From Triplophysa rosa (taxonomy: Eukaryota > Chordata > Actinopteri > Cypriniformes > Nemacheilidae): DNA of 64,000 nt. The stretch is taken from assembly GCF_024868665.1 (NCBI RefSeq), contig NC_079908.1, positions 1,616,000 to 1,679,999 of the forward strand. Direction: 5' to 3'. The notes beneath the pieces are model-generated. The model made no database searches. It saw only the letters and a list, made by a program, of their open reading frames with translations, and was not told the DNA's origin. A program made the translations under genes and the position numbers. Position 1 is the first letter of the stretch. Every line of letters begins with the position of its first letter. Below, piece by piece: positions 54,173 to 64,000 of this stretch.

Positions 54173-55655
54173 TAACGTAATGTCCACCTGCACCAGGAAT
54201 CTCTGCAAGAAATCTGGACTCTGCAGGACCGGACTGGAATGCATCCTCTCCTTCAGTGTTGTGAAGGCCGTCTCACAGTCATCAGTCCAAGGAATCGGGT
54301 TCTTTACTGCCTTGGACAAGAGGTTTGTCAAGGGCGCTACGATGGAAGCAAAGTTTGGTACGAACCTCCGGTACCAACCCACCAGTCCCAAGAATGATCT
54401 CACCTCCTTCTTGGTCTTTGGCTGTGGGCTCCTTCGGATTGCCTCCACCTTGTCAATCTGTGGCCTTAACTGTCCATTGCCCAGATGATACCCCAGATAG
54501 TTGGTTTCTTGCCTTGCCCACTTGCATTTGGAAACGTTGAGCGTTAATCCTGCCTTGTCTATCCTCTTTAAGATCTCTTGCAGGTGTTGTAGATGCTCTA
54601 GCCATGAGTTGCTGTGTATCACCACGTCATCCAGGTAAGCCGCAGACCAGTCTTCACAGCCTCTGAAAGGTGGCCGGTGCTCCATAAAGACCAAACGGAA
54701 GGACGGTGAATTGGTACAGCCCTACCGGTGTTCGGAATGCTATGTACGGTCTGGACTCAGGGTTGAGGGGTACCTGCCAGTATCCCTTACATAGGTCTAG
54801 CGGGGTGATATATTTGGCTCTCCCAATCTTCTCCAGTAGATCATCTATCCTTGGCATAGGATACGCGTTAAACTTTGACTGGGCGCTGAGCTTGCGGAAG
54901 TCGATGCAGACACGTAGGGATCTGTCTTTCTTGGGTACGATCACCATCGGACTGCTCCATTCCCTGGTCGAAGGTTCGATCACTCCCAGCTCCTTCATAA
55001 CTTTGATTTCCTCCTTCAAGGGTTCTCCCAGCCTCTCAGGCACTCGGTAGGGACGTTGCCGTGATGGTGTTGGGTCGGACAGGTGGATAGTGTGGTGGAT
55101 CAGCTCAGTCCGTCCAGGCCTTTGACAGAACAGAGTAGGAAGCTGATTCAAGAGGTGCTGCAGCCCTTCCCTCTTGGGGTCCTCTAGGTGTTTTAGGTTC
55201 ACCACAGACGGCTGCCTCTTCACATCCTCTGAATCCTCTTCTTCTTCCACCTTCTTCACCAGCAATGATGTCTCTAGTCCCTTACCGAGCGGCTCCTTCC
55301 ATTCCTTTAGCAAGTTCACATGGTAGGTCTGCCTGGTCTTGCCCTTGTCCGGATGATGGACTTCATAAGTCACTGGTGCCATCTTGCGAACCACAGTATA
55401 AGGTCCTTGCCACTTAGTTAAAAGCTTGTGTGTTGATGTTGGTAAGAGCAGTAACACCTTCTGCCCAGGCTGAAACTGTCGTAGCCTGGCGTGTTGGTCA
55501 TACCACCTTTTCTGTGCCTGTTGCCTTTCCATCAGGTTCTCTTTAGCCTGTTCTCGGTACCGTTCCAGCCGATCTCTCATCTCCAGTACATACTGTACTA
55601 TCCCCTTCTCCTTCTTCACTTCATGTTTCTCCCAGCTTTCCTTTAACATGTCCAA
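54173..55655 (-). pseudogene. Gypsy integrase C terminus fused to reverse transcriptase
   Basis: One frame (55655-54654) opens with integrase sequence (VLEMRDRLERYREQAKENLM), the GPY/F-type WQGPYTVVRKMAPVTYEVHH, then the RT start RPYRVPERL and VIEPSTREWSSPMVIVPKK, DFRKLSAQSKFNAYPMPRID and LDLCKGYWQVPL. After a frameshift near 54670 the second frame has AAYLDDVVIHS (YxDD box), NYLGYHLGNG and SFLGLVGWYRRFVPNF. It ends at FLVQVD, where the hAT begins. Polymerase aspartates are present, but the frameshift and the lost RNase H inactivate it. Confidence 0.9.
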
Positions 55656-56152
55656 GGGTCCTTGTACCTGCCATCCATACAGGAGTTCAAAAGTGAGAAG
55701 CCTGTCGATGCTTGAGGTACCTCTCTATAGGCGAACAGCACAAACGGCAGCCACTTGTCCCAGTCTTTTCCCGTGTCTGCCACGAACGCAGCATGTTCTT
55801 CAGCATTTGATTGAACCTCTCCACCAGTCCACCTGTCTGTGGATGATATGGAGTTGTCCGTACCGCTTTGATGCCCAGTTGCGTGTTCAGCTGTCCCATC
55901 AGCCGTGACGTGAAGTACAACTAAACGTGTCACATCATTGCTTTGCATATACAACACATCATTCAACATTACACATTGTTCAATGCCCAGCTTTTTCAGG
56001 TTTTCACACTTAGCTTTACTAATCAGGGACCTTAAAGTTTCGTCTTCCCTTTGTAATTGGGCTATGTTCCCTGGGACCTTCCAGCCATTCACTTCCAATC
56101 CCTCCACAGAGGTTTCAGAGGCTGGGGTACACAGGTACTTCTCTAGCTGTCA
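55643..56152 (-). pseudogene. Gypsy integrase, reduced
   Basis: The zinc-binding region is degenerate (CENLKKLGIEQCVMLNDVLY), then the frame jumps to TDRWTGGEVQSNAEEHAAF and GKDWDKWLPFVLFAYREVP, with a parallel frame reading HPQTGGLVERFNQML that has the catalytic Glu. Most of the catalytic core with the first two Asp residues is deleted near 55920. Confidence 0.82.
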
Positions 56153-56156
56153 TTGT

Positions 56157-56939
56157 CTACGTGGTTTTTGTTACAGGGCTTTTGGTCCCGCCCTGCAGCA
56201 GACTATCGCATAAGTCTGGCAACGGCTGCAGACCTGCCCTGGCTTGAGCCCTGTTAAATGCAGGACATGACACATCGACATTGGTATGCCTGACAGTACA
56301 TTGAGAATCCCGACTGGCGGGTTGCAAATGTTCATATAATATAGGAAAATCTCTTCCTAGAATCATGTCAGCTGGTAAATTGTCCACTATGGCAACATTT
56401 GACAAATACATTTGTTCGGCTACCTCCACCATCACTTCAGCTCAGGGATACCTCTTTACATCCCCATGCACACACTGTACAGAGGTAGTGTTCACATAGT
56501 TCACATTATTTACCCAGCATGATTTCATCATTGACAGAGAACTGCCAGTGTCTAACAATGCCCTCAGAGCATGTCCATTCACAGTCACCTCATATGTGTT
56601 GACCCCTTCCCCCACAGAGTCAAAATCACAGCCCTCTCTGGGCACATAACAAAACCCAGTGAGCTTCGCTTTGCGAACCGGACACACAGCTGCTTTGTGT
56701 CCTGGCTGCTGGCAGTAAAAGCAAAGCCAATCCTTGGGTGTTGACCTAGGACTGGGTACATTGTCAGACTGTTCAACTCGCCCTTTGTCAATCAGTTATG
56801 GGAAACACCGTGTACAGTACCTTTGTATGGTTGAGTACGGAGATTTCCATGATGTACATTCAGGTATTGCTGTGCCAACCTCGCTGCAGCTAGTCCTGAC
56901 GTCGGCTCATGCGCTCTTACCCAGGTGCGTGTACTCACA
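56157..56939 (-). pseudogene. Gypsy gag end and aspartic protease
   Basis: From the 5' edge: gag C terminus WVRAHEPTSGLAAARLAQQY (SCAN-like end), a CCHC knuckle CFYCQQPGHKAAVC near 56720-56680, protease active site LLDTGSSLSMMKSCW near 56555 and the flap-side block NLPADMILGRDFPILYEHL near 56360. A stop near 56805 and frameshifts near 56690 and 56440 break it. The N-terminal two thirds of gag are deleted. Confidence 0.85.
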
Positions 56940-57239
56940 TGTTTATATTCATCTATATATTTAATGTTTTAATGTTTATGTACATATGTGATTAGATCTG
57001 GGAAAACCCAACACATGGTGCAAATTTTATATATTACAGTTTTTGATACCATATTCAAGCCCTTTCCAATTCAGTTTTTATTTTGCTCATACCTTGTGTA
57101 TGTAACAAAAGTTATGGCTGAGGTCAGCTGAAGCGCTATGATTTTCAGGAACGGAATTTGGAGGAAAACGCACAATAAAAGCACAACAGTCCAGTATAAC
57201 AAGTAAAAGTCACTTTAGAGTAGTAAAAGACTTACTCTA

Positions 57240-57625
57240 ATAACAATTTAATAAAAAAATATTTCCTAGTGTTGAAGTCTAGAAAAATACTGTACAAAAC
57301 CGTTTGAATAATAGAAAGTAAAACATTTCCCAGTGTTGAAGTCTATAAAAATACTGTACAAAACCGTTTGAATAAAATGAAAGTAAAACATTTCCCAGTG
57401 TTGAAGTCTATAAAAATACTGTACAAAACCGTTTGAATAAAATGAAAGTAAAACATTTCCCAGTGTTGAAGTCTATAAAAATACTGTACAAAACCGTTTG
57501 AATAAAATGAAAGTAAAACATTTCCCAGTGTTGAAGTCTATAAAAATACTGTACAAAACCGTTTGAATAAAATGAAAGTAAAACATTTCCCAGTGTTGAA
57601 GTCTATAAAAATACTGTACAAAATC
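57240..57625. repeat. 60-62 bp tandem repeat, about 6 units
   Basis: Units read AAAATACTGTACAAAACCGT, TTGAATAAAATGAAAGTAAA, ACATTTCCCAGTGTTGAAGTC, TATA. Copy A near 34615-34650 has a single unit at the homologous place, so the array expanded in this copy after the two diverged. There are no spacers. Confidence 0.9.
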
Positions 57626-58557
57626 GTTTGAATAAAACGAAAGTAAGGAAAATGGTGCAGGGCACACTTACGAGAGCTCTGCTGTGATCACTACACAAGG
57701 AAACTAGCAAACATTACGGATAACAACTAATAAGCAGTGAAGCAAGTTTTACGTTGTTTATCATGTGCATAGTGTCTGGACTCATGATCATCCCTTGTAT
57801 GTTTTGCGATCGGATAACTCCCGGTGCTGCAGACAGGGAGCTCTGTCATCTCACGAAAACATTGTATAAAAAAACTTTGCATGCCGTAGTTTACACAGGA
57901 CTGGCGGGAAATGTGCATTGATACTCCTTCATTCTTCATGTTATGTGGTTTACTTTGATAGGTGAACTGTCTTTCCTGCGTCCCAGCGCGACATCCGACT
58001 GACTGGTTTTCCCAGATCGCATCACATATGTCTAGTCGGTAACAATGACGGGTGAAAACACGCACGTCCCTTCGCGAGCATATCACACTCTAATGAAGGG
58101 AAACTGGGAGTTACAAATTGCCCTCATTGTAATCCGTCAAAATGACAGACGGACAGACGGCCTTCAGATTTTTCCGTCACTGGTAAAAAAAATCTGTCAA
58201 TGACAGAATTTTCGGTTAACGCGACCTCTGGTACACACACGTACAGGAAAATCTGGACCATGGCCAATCAGAGGGGGGTCCGCCCTTCACTATCTCTGAT
58301 TGGTTTAGACCACGATATGGGCCTAATGTGTGTCTGTTGTTGAATCACAGGGAGACTTTCAGAGTAGCGGAGACTTTTTTCTCCCTCGAACGGCTGGTCG
58401 CACCGGTGCGACTTCAGGTTTTGTTTAGTCGCACCATTGAAAAATAAGGTCGCACTCTAGAGCTCTGGTACTGTCACACTGTCACGTCACATGCATGGAT
58501 GTACATTTCACATCTACTGTAAATTTAAAATACTGTAGATGAGCCTCCAGCTTGAGT

Positions 58558-58854
58558 TTTTTTAGTTCACCCAAAAATTCTGTCATTATTTACTCACCCT
58601 CAAGTTGTCCCAAAATTTTGTATTTTTGTTGTACTGTTGAACACAAATAACCAAACAGTTCTGGGGCACTACTGACTTTCACAGTAGGGAAAAAGCTGGT
58701 AGTCAATGGTGCCTCAGAACTGTTTAGTTTCCCACATTCTTCAAATATCTTTCTTTGTGTTCAACAGAGCAAAGCATTTTATACCGTTTTGGAGCAATTT
58801 GAGGGTAAGGAAATGATGACAGAGTTTTTATTTTTGGGTGAACTATCCCTTTAA
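58558..58854. mobile_element. TTAA-type MITE (AGTTCACCCAAAAAT family)
   Basis: TAGTTCACCCAAAAATTCTG on the left and TTTTTGGGTGAACTATCCC-TTTAA on the right are inverse copies of a very common cyprinid MITE. The right TTAA is intact; the left one is degenerate. A second copy begins at 63774. Confidence 0.8.
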
Positions 58855-59292
58855 GGCAGTTGTTATTTCCATGGCGAGGAGTTCGTCCTGTCAGTGACTG
58901 AAAGACTTCCGCTGAAGCCATCAGGTAATATTGATAAAACTGCTCACTTTTATTCAAAGCTGGTTTAAAGGTTGATCACCGACAGTGGCTACTCTCATCT
59001 GTTCCAGGCCTCCGGCTCGAGAGAGATCAACACTGAAATCACAGGTTCTCTTGCACTGATTTATCTCTTTATGATATTGCGGTGCATCGCGAATCTTTGA
59101 TATCTGTCACAACTTTTAATACTAGTTTTCTTTAAATGACACGCGATTAAATGAAACAAAGCACTTCCATAGCCCTACTGTTTAAAATCTTTAATCTTTA
59201 AACATTTTCTCTGTATCCTCATTCCCTTTATAGTCATTTTAAACCACCTTGTGACGTTTATTCTACATTTAAAATAATGTAGTCGGTTTTTT
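58855..59292. other. Spacer without recognised features
   Basis: Nothing recognised between the MITE and the LINE tail. Confidence 0.35.
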
Positions 59293-60405
59293 ACTCAACT
59301 CAACTTTATTTATATAGCGCTTTTTACAATTTTCATTGTTACAAAGCAGCTGTACATAAGACATATTGACTATGCACACACACATGCTCAGTGAGAGCAC
59401 ATATTTAAGATAAAGGAGAGAGAAGCACAGGTCAAATATAACAGACTATAAATTCCTATATGCAGTATTAAGTAAAACTTTAAAATTCTAAAGCAGCCCT
59501 CCCGGCCAGGCAAATAGTGCAAAAAACAGTATGCAAACGGTGGCAAGGAACCCAAAACTCTAATGGAGAAAAAAAACCTCAGGAGAACCCAGGCCCAACC
59601 AGGGTATTCCAGTTCCCCTCTGGCAAAGCTGCTGCCTCTGCACAAGCTCCAGAGAGCTTGCACAACAAGGCTAAATAAAATAAACTTACTAATAAGGTAA
59701 ATTATAGTTTAAGATTATCATTAATAATCTAATAGCATTTGAAATTTTGTGGTGAAGACGTGTCAGGTGACCGCATCCTTCTTTATCCAGCTCTATCATC
59801 TCGGCTCTTGTCAGGTCGCCGCTTCCCATTCTCCGCTCTACCATCAGGTCAGGCCATGAACTGCATCCTGCTCACTGTGGTAACCTTGGAACAATGAGAC
59901 AAGACTGGCTGAGAGTAGAGTACTGTTCTGCACTCTTTGATGCAACAAGTACATCAGTTGTGTTTTTGGTTCCGGTTGATCTAACTAATGCAGCCTAAAC
60001 CCTCAGACGATTTATATTATGGAAGTGTAGTGTATGCCAGTTTAAAAAGATGCGTCTTTAGTCTAGAATTAAACTGACAGAGTGTGTCTGCCTCCCGGAC
60101 AGTGCAGGGAAGACTATTCCAAAGTTTAGGCGCTAGATAGGAAAAGGATCTACCACCTGCACTTGATTTTGAAATTCTAGGTATTACCAACTGACAGGAC
60201 GCCTGAGAGCGTGATGCACGTGAAGGACTGTAATACAAAAGGAGTTCATTCAAGTATTGAGGAGCTAAACCATGTAGGGCTTTATAGGTAATAAGCAAGA
60301 TTTTAAAGTTAACGCGATGCTTTATAGGTAACCAGTGCAAGGTTGACAGAACCGGGCTAATATGTTCATACTTTTTTGTACGTGTAAGAACTCGAGCTGC
60401 CGCTT
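59293..60405 (-). pseudogene. L2-type LINE, 3' end (RT C-terminal domain and 3' UTR)
   Basis: The minus-strand frame 60405-60017 reads AAARVLTRTKKYEHISPVLS, HWLPIKHRVNFKILLITYKA and APKLWNSLP...FNSRLKTHLFKLAY, the C-terminal domain after RT. A 3' UTR of about 720 bp follows, ending in AGCGCTATATAAATAAAGTT with GAGTT repeats. It is 5' truncated, as usual for LINE insertions. A shorter piece of the same tail is at 50353-50450. Confidence 0.88.
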
Positions 60406-60439
60406 ACCACAACATTTACTTCATACATTAATATCTTCC

Positions 60440-60860
60440 CCTTAAATTATTAACATTTACATTTATTCATTTGGCAGATGCTTTTATCTTAGTAAGCAAA
60501 GGAGAGAATGAACAAAAAGTTGTTGTTTTTTGACAGACAAACATACAGAGTTATTGGTTAGTCAAATAAATGCGGAACAGGTTAGTTTTGAGCTGTTTTT
60601 GAAACTTGTGAAGGATGCTGCAGTTCGGATGGAGGCTGGTAGTTCATTCCACCAAAGGGGAACCGAATAAGTAAGGGTTTTTGCAAGCGATTTGGTGCCT
60701 CGCTGTGATGGAACAACCAGGCGTTGCTCATTTACAGACCGAAGATGACGGGAGGGGATGTAGACCTGGAGCACTGAGTTAAGGTAGATGGGTGAATTTG
60801 CCGTTATCGTTCTGAAGGCCAGTGTCAGATTTAAACTTGATGCGGGCGGCAACTGGCAGC
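60440..60860 (-). pseudogene. Second LINE 3' fragment
   Basis: The minus strand reads LQVYIPSRHLRSVNEQRLVV and SQRGTKSLAKTLTYSVPLWW, then NELPASIRTAASFTSFKNSS, an RT C-terminal domain distinct from the neighbouring one. It ends in AAAGCATCTGCCAAATGAAT with ATGTAA repeats at 60455-60440. Only the 3' tip of the element is present. Confidence 0.85.
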
Positions 60861-61618
60861 CAGTGAAGTGAAATCAGAAGGGGTGTTACATGGGTTCTTT
60901 GAGGCTGATTAAATTAACAAGTATTGACACAGAGATGGCAGTGATGACAAAGTTACATCTGTATTCTTTTTTTTCCAATTCTATAACTTCATATTTAAAG
61001 CATAAGTGAAGAATTATGCACAAATATTTAACTGAAATAATTGTCATATGTTACTTGAAAAACAAACAAATACACTTTGACCCCTGTCTTTTGGCTATTT
61101 GAGGTTAGGGATGCACCGATCCGATACTCTGGATCGGAATTGGGGCCGATACGGGTATTTTTTGCTGGATCGGGTATCGGACTGACGGGTTCCATTCAAA
61201 TCCGATCCGTTGCGTTACCCGTGGATGTTACTCTTAAGCGTCAAAAAGGACTAGCTATCAGGAAACCACAGTACCAGCGGAGGTCAGAGTTTCTTAATTA
61301 TGCTATATTGGTTTATTCCTTGCATAACGCTATCGAAATACATGACGTGGAATACAGTGCATGAAAACTTTTACGGTCTGTCAATCTCCATCCAGCATGC
61401 ATGTGTTCGGTAACAGTCAGGACGTTACTCATTCCAATGTTTTCATTATTCATCACAATCACTAGATAATAGTCCATGGTTTTGTTCAAAATGCATTTTG
61501 CCAGAGACCGTACTCGCTGAGTGATTTAGATTAAAGAACTAGCTGGAAGCGCTCTATGTTGTGCGTCATTCATACACAATAACACTTTTTTCAACTGTTG
61601 AATGGATGCAATCCACTA
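60861..61618. other. Spacer with a hAT MITE left end
   Basis: TAGGGATGCACCGATCCGAT starts at 61106, a hAT-type left end with GATCCGATACTCTGGATCGG inside. The inverse GTATCGGATCAGGATTGGTATCGG near 63200 may be its right part, making the solo LTR at 61619 an internal insertion. Confidence 0.45.
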
Positions 61619-62171
61619 TGTCATGGCTCTGCTTCCTTTAGTCATGTTTTTCTTGGTCCTGTAGCAGAGCCATGGCAAAGCCTTAGGTTATATGTGAGAA
61701 AGCCATGAGATGTTTGTTTTTTGACATCTCGTGTTTTCTCATGTCTTGTCATTAGCCCCGCCCCTCTCATTTCTTGTATTGCTTTCCTCTCATGTCTAAT
61801 GTCCCACACCTGCCCCGTGTAATTATCCCTCGTTTGTCTCTCCCTATATATACCCTCATGTTTCTTTGTCTTGTGCTGGTGGATTGTCTTATGCGGTTCG
61901 TATGCTACGTCGTGTTCGTGTATCCAGTTCGTCCCACGTCATCTGTCTTTGTTTCCCAGGTAGTTTCTTGTCTTGTTAGTTTGATTTTTCTTTGTTCTCG
62001 TTTTTGCCCCCTTGAGGGAAGTTTTTGTTTTCCATTTATATAAATATTCTTAGTTCTGTTTTCCCCATCGTGGGTGTTTGCTTTGTCCCTTTTTGTCTTG
62101 TGAATAAAGTGTTTTGTTAACCCCGTCTTTGCCTGCCTGCATTTGGGTTCTCGCCACGCTAGTCGTGACAG
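61619..62171 (+). repeat. Solo LTR of the small LTR retroelement family
   Basis: TGTCATGGCTCTGCTTCC...GCTAGTCGTGACAG, flanked by CACTA at 61614-61618 and 62172-62176. It has the same layout as the LTRs at 16326 and 25594 (foldback start, GCCCCGCCCCTCTC motif, TATATATA near 61850, AATAAA near 62103). The interior was lost by LTR-LTR recombination. The duplication implies that the LTR ends in CAG rather than CA. Confidence 0.85.
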
Positions 62172-63773
62172 CACTATGTGTTAAACACATAACATACAGT
62201 ATATCTTCTCTTTGTGTTATAACTGTTTTGAATTTAGGGAGCAAAGATCCCCGCGACATCAGAAGGATCATCACAAGGACGCATCATTATGCGTCCGTGA
62301 TGCTCGTGAGTGAAATGGTTGCATTAAGCGCATCATTCTGCATCCAATGCGCATGACTGTAAATAATGTAGAAGCGAATGTATTAAGCACATCATTCTGT
62401 GTCCAGGATGCGCATGAGCACGCGTCTGTTCCACTCATTGAAGACTTTTATACAGTATTTCGAACAAATACTTAAAAAAAAATTTGTATTCGGGAACAAG
62501 AAAAACTTTATATCAAAAAGCTGCGTTTTCTCACGAGACTGCGCGCAGTGCATGCCCGCAAGAGTGAGTGAGTGAGTGACATTCAGGAGTCTGGGGGGTG
62601 GGGGGTAAAAGAGGTGACTGACACAGGCTGCTCCACACAGCAACAGAGAAGGCTCGGCTGAGCGAAAAAAGGCTTCACTGCGTGCATCACTATTTTTGTT
62701 GAATAGATTTTTGTACCTTAACTGGGTTCCGGAGGCAGTTTATAACTTTCGGGAAGCGGAGTTTGATTGGGAGATTATTCCGTTACGCTGCATTATTGAC
62801 GTCTGCAGTCGGGTGCTCTCATGTTCGCTCTGTTTACGTACACTATAACGTAAATTAGAAGTGTAACGCAAAAAAACTGGATTTTTACGCCTATTTTGAA
62901 TTTTACTCAAATACAAATACTTCCCCCCCTCAACAAATACAAATACAGATACAAATACCGGCTGCTTTGCACACCCTTAATATAAATGTAATGTGATAAA
63001 ATGGGCAAAATAAATAGCAAAATTGCAACAACCAAAAAATACATGTTCGGCCTTCGGCCAAGTGTTTCACATCATGTTCGGCTTCGGCCAAGAATTTTCG
63101 TTTCGGTGCATCCTTGAAAGTAAAAATGCTTAAGTACTATCCACCTCTGGCAATAAAAGATAAAAATATGCAATTCTATGTTGATCAAGAAAAACAATGC
63201 TAGTATCGGATCAGGATTGGTATCGGCAAAGGAAAGGGGTTTTTTGGTCGTGGGTTTTGGGTCGGGGTTATGGTTGTATAGTAAAGTACACCACTTTTTT
63301 GTTAGGACTACACCACTGATATAGATAGATAATAATACTGTTTCTGTACCGGAGAATTTCTCTCCCTCCGAGACAGAGCAACTCACACTCTGCAGCCATG
63401 CCTTGTAAAAAGACCAAACTTCTGGCTAAAACATGCATGTTAACTTTCCTCATTAAATGTGTCTGTGGGTCGGACCCTGTTTATACCTGGTTTTAAGATG
63501 TATTTGTTGTTTGTAGGCTCAGAGTAGGCGGTCTTTTGTGGCCGTTTAAACACATTCGACCACACGAGCATCTTCCTGTCAGGCTCTCTACTGTCCTATA
63601 AAATAAAATAAGGCAAAAATAGGGCCCTATGAAATCCATTAAATTTTTTCCCAAATTCTGTTTTTTTCCTGTTTTCATTTTTCTGGATTCTGTGTTTTAC
63701 GTTTTTTTTACGATACAATAGTAATATTTTTGCCCACATGAAAAATACTTCAGTATACTATAGCATTTACTCA
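62172..63773. repeat. MITE fragments, no gene
   Basis: Right ends CTTTGCACACCCTTA (about 62983) and CGTTTCGGTGCATCC (about 63112) belong to common hAT MITE types. At 62260-62420 units around GCGCATCATTCTGYRTCCA recur three times. 63485-63590 resembles the intron repeat at 21243. No reading frame matches a known protein. Confidence 0.45.
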
Positions 63774-64000
63774 TTAAAGGGATAGTTCACCCAAAAACTC
63801 CATTTACTTACCCCCAGGCCATCCGAGATGTAGGTGACATTTTTTCTTGAGTAGAACCATAAAGAAGATTGTTTGGTAAACGTTACACATGACAGTCTGT
63901 TGACAGACTACAGCAGTGTTTTTTTGTGAAAACACCCGACATAATTTTGGTGAGAGACTGAGGTGGCATGAAGTTTGACAGAGGCGGCCGCCTCCAATTT
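63774..64000. repeat. TTAA-type MITE fragment and GGAGGCGGCCGCCTCC repeat
   Basis: TTAAAGGGATAGTTCACCCA at 63774 starts a second copy of the MITE seen at 58558. From about 63905 to the window edge the sequence is the inverse of 44700-44775 (CATAATTTTGG..., GCGGCCGCCTCCAATTT). It continues beyond the window. Confidence 0.7.

Larger units (their letters stand above)
51569..56939 (-). mobile_element. Ty3/gypsy retrotransposon, PR-IN-RT-RH order, with 5-bp target duplication
   Basis: On the minus strand: six bases of 5' LTR (TGTGAG), then directly the end of gag, protease, integrase, RT and a broken RNase H, a polypurine tract and a 956-bp 3' LTR. TGTTT duplications lie at 51564-51568 and 56940-56944; the empty site is seen in copy A near 34285. 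Integrase C terminus and RT are in one open frame, so the Ty1/copia-like order is directly visible. A hAT insertion plus deletion destroys RNase H. Confidence 0.92.
51361..58230. mobile_element. CAGAGG-type hAT, split by a gypsy element
   Basis: The termini CAGAGGTTGCGCTTGAC and GGTTAACGCGACCTCTG are flanked by the perfect 8-bp duplication GTACACAC (51353-51360 and 58231-58238). Its own sequence is 51361-51568 and 56940-58230; it encodes nothing recognisable. The uninterrupted host site is visible in copy B near 40770 (TTTCAAATGTACACACACGT). Copy A (34203-35200) carries the same hAT without the gypsy. Confidence 0.88.
49542..58468. mobile_element. CAGGGCTC-type DNA element, split by nested insertions
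   Basis: The left end CAGGGCTCTAGACTAAC is at 49542 and the right end GTCGCACTCTAGAGCTCTG at 58468, both flanked by GTACT (49537-49541 and 58469-58473). Its own sequence is 49542-49735, 51015-51360 and 58231-58468. The rest is a MITE with SINE and a CAGAGG-type hAT with a gypsy element inside. Copy B at 40550-41002 shows part of it uninterrupted. Confidence 0.75.

Noticed and set aside
57240..57625. Second CRISPR-like repeat array
   Set aside because: Head-to-tail 60-bp units without spacers; one unit in the sister copy. An ordinary minisatellite.

Overview
The window reads as vertebrate, most likely teleost and probably cyprinid, nuclear DNA. There is no operon structure. A short two-gene island of intron-containing host genes sits in dense transposon-derived sequence: DIRS elements, Ty3/gypsy elements with a Ty1/copia-like pol order, L2/CR1/Rex1-type LINEs, a HAmo-like tRNA-derived SINE, Tc1 debris and very many hAT-type MITEs. 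The species call is an inference from this repeat repertoire.

Layout. 1-3948 (minus): 5' part of an endogenous retrovirus (LTR, tRNA-Trp-like primer site, long leader with a tandem repeat, intact gag, start of protease); the rest lies beyond the left edge. 5200-9128 (minus): a LINE with endonuclease and reverse transcriptase, split by a 739-bp hAT MITE. 9368-13714 (plus): a decayed Ty3/gypsy element split by an internally deleted hAT that keeps a BED-finger exon. 13788-18110 (minus): a DIRS element in pieces, with a small LTR retroelement inserted in its gag.

Host island. ube2b (six coding exons, 19243-22504, plus) and cdkn2aipnl (three coding exons, 24627-23350, minus) lie tail to tail with poly(A) signals about 40 bp apart. 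A CpG-rich block at 28.7-29.4 kb may be the first exon of the next gene; gene order in other vertebrates suggests jade2, but no coding exon is visible.

25594-27935 holds a second, better kept copy of the small LTR retroelement, which has a gag-like ORF and no pol; a solo LTR of the same type is at 61619-62171. 30-48 kb is mostly hAT MITEs, an L2 fragment and a second DIRS element (38.0-41.7 kb) that retains gag and the first half of its tyrosine recombinase.

The most informative structure is the nest at 49542-58468. A CAGGGCTC-type element holds a MITE carrying a SINE, and also a CAGAGG-type hAT. That hAT holds a Ty3/gypsy element, which holds a truncated hAT, which holds a MITE. Target-site duplications and, for two steps, empty sites elsewhere in the window support the order. 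The right end has LINE 3' fragments, a solo LTR and MITE debris.

No CRISPR array, rRNA or functional tRNA gene was seen. Nearly all transposon genes here are broken; the only apparently functional genes are ube2b and cdkn2aipnl. I found no convincing wholly new system. The best candidate for a poorly described entity is the pol-less LTR family with the gag-like ORF.
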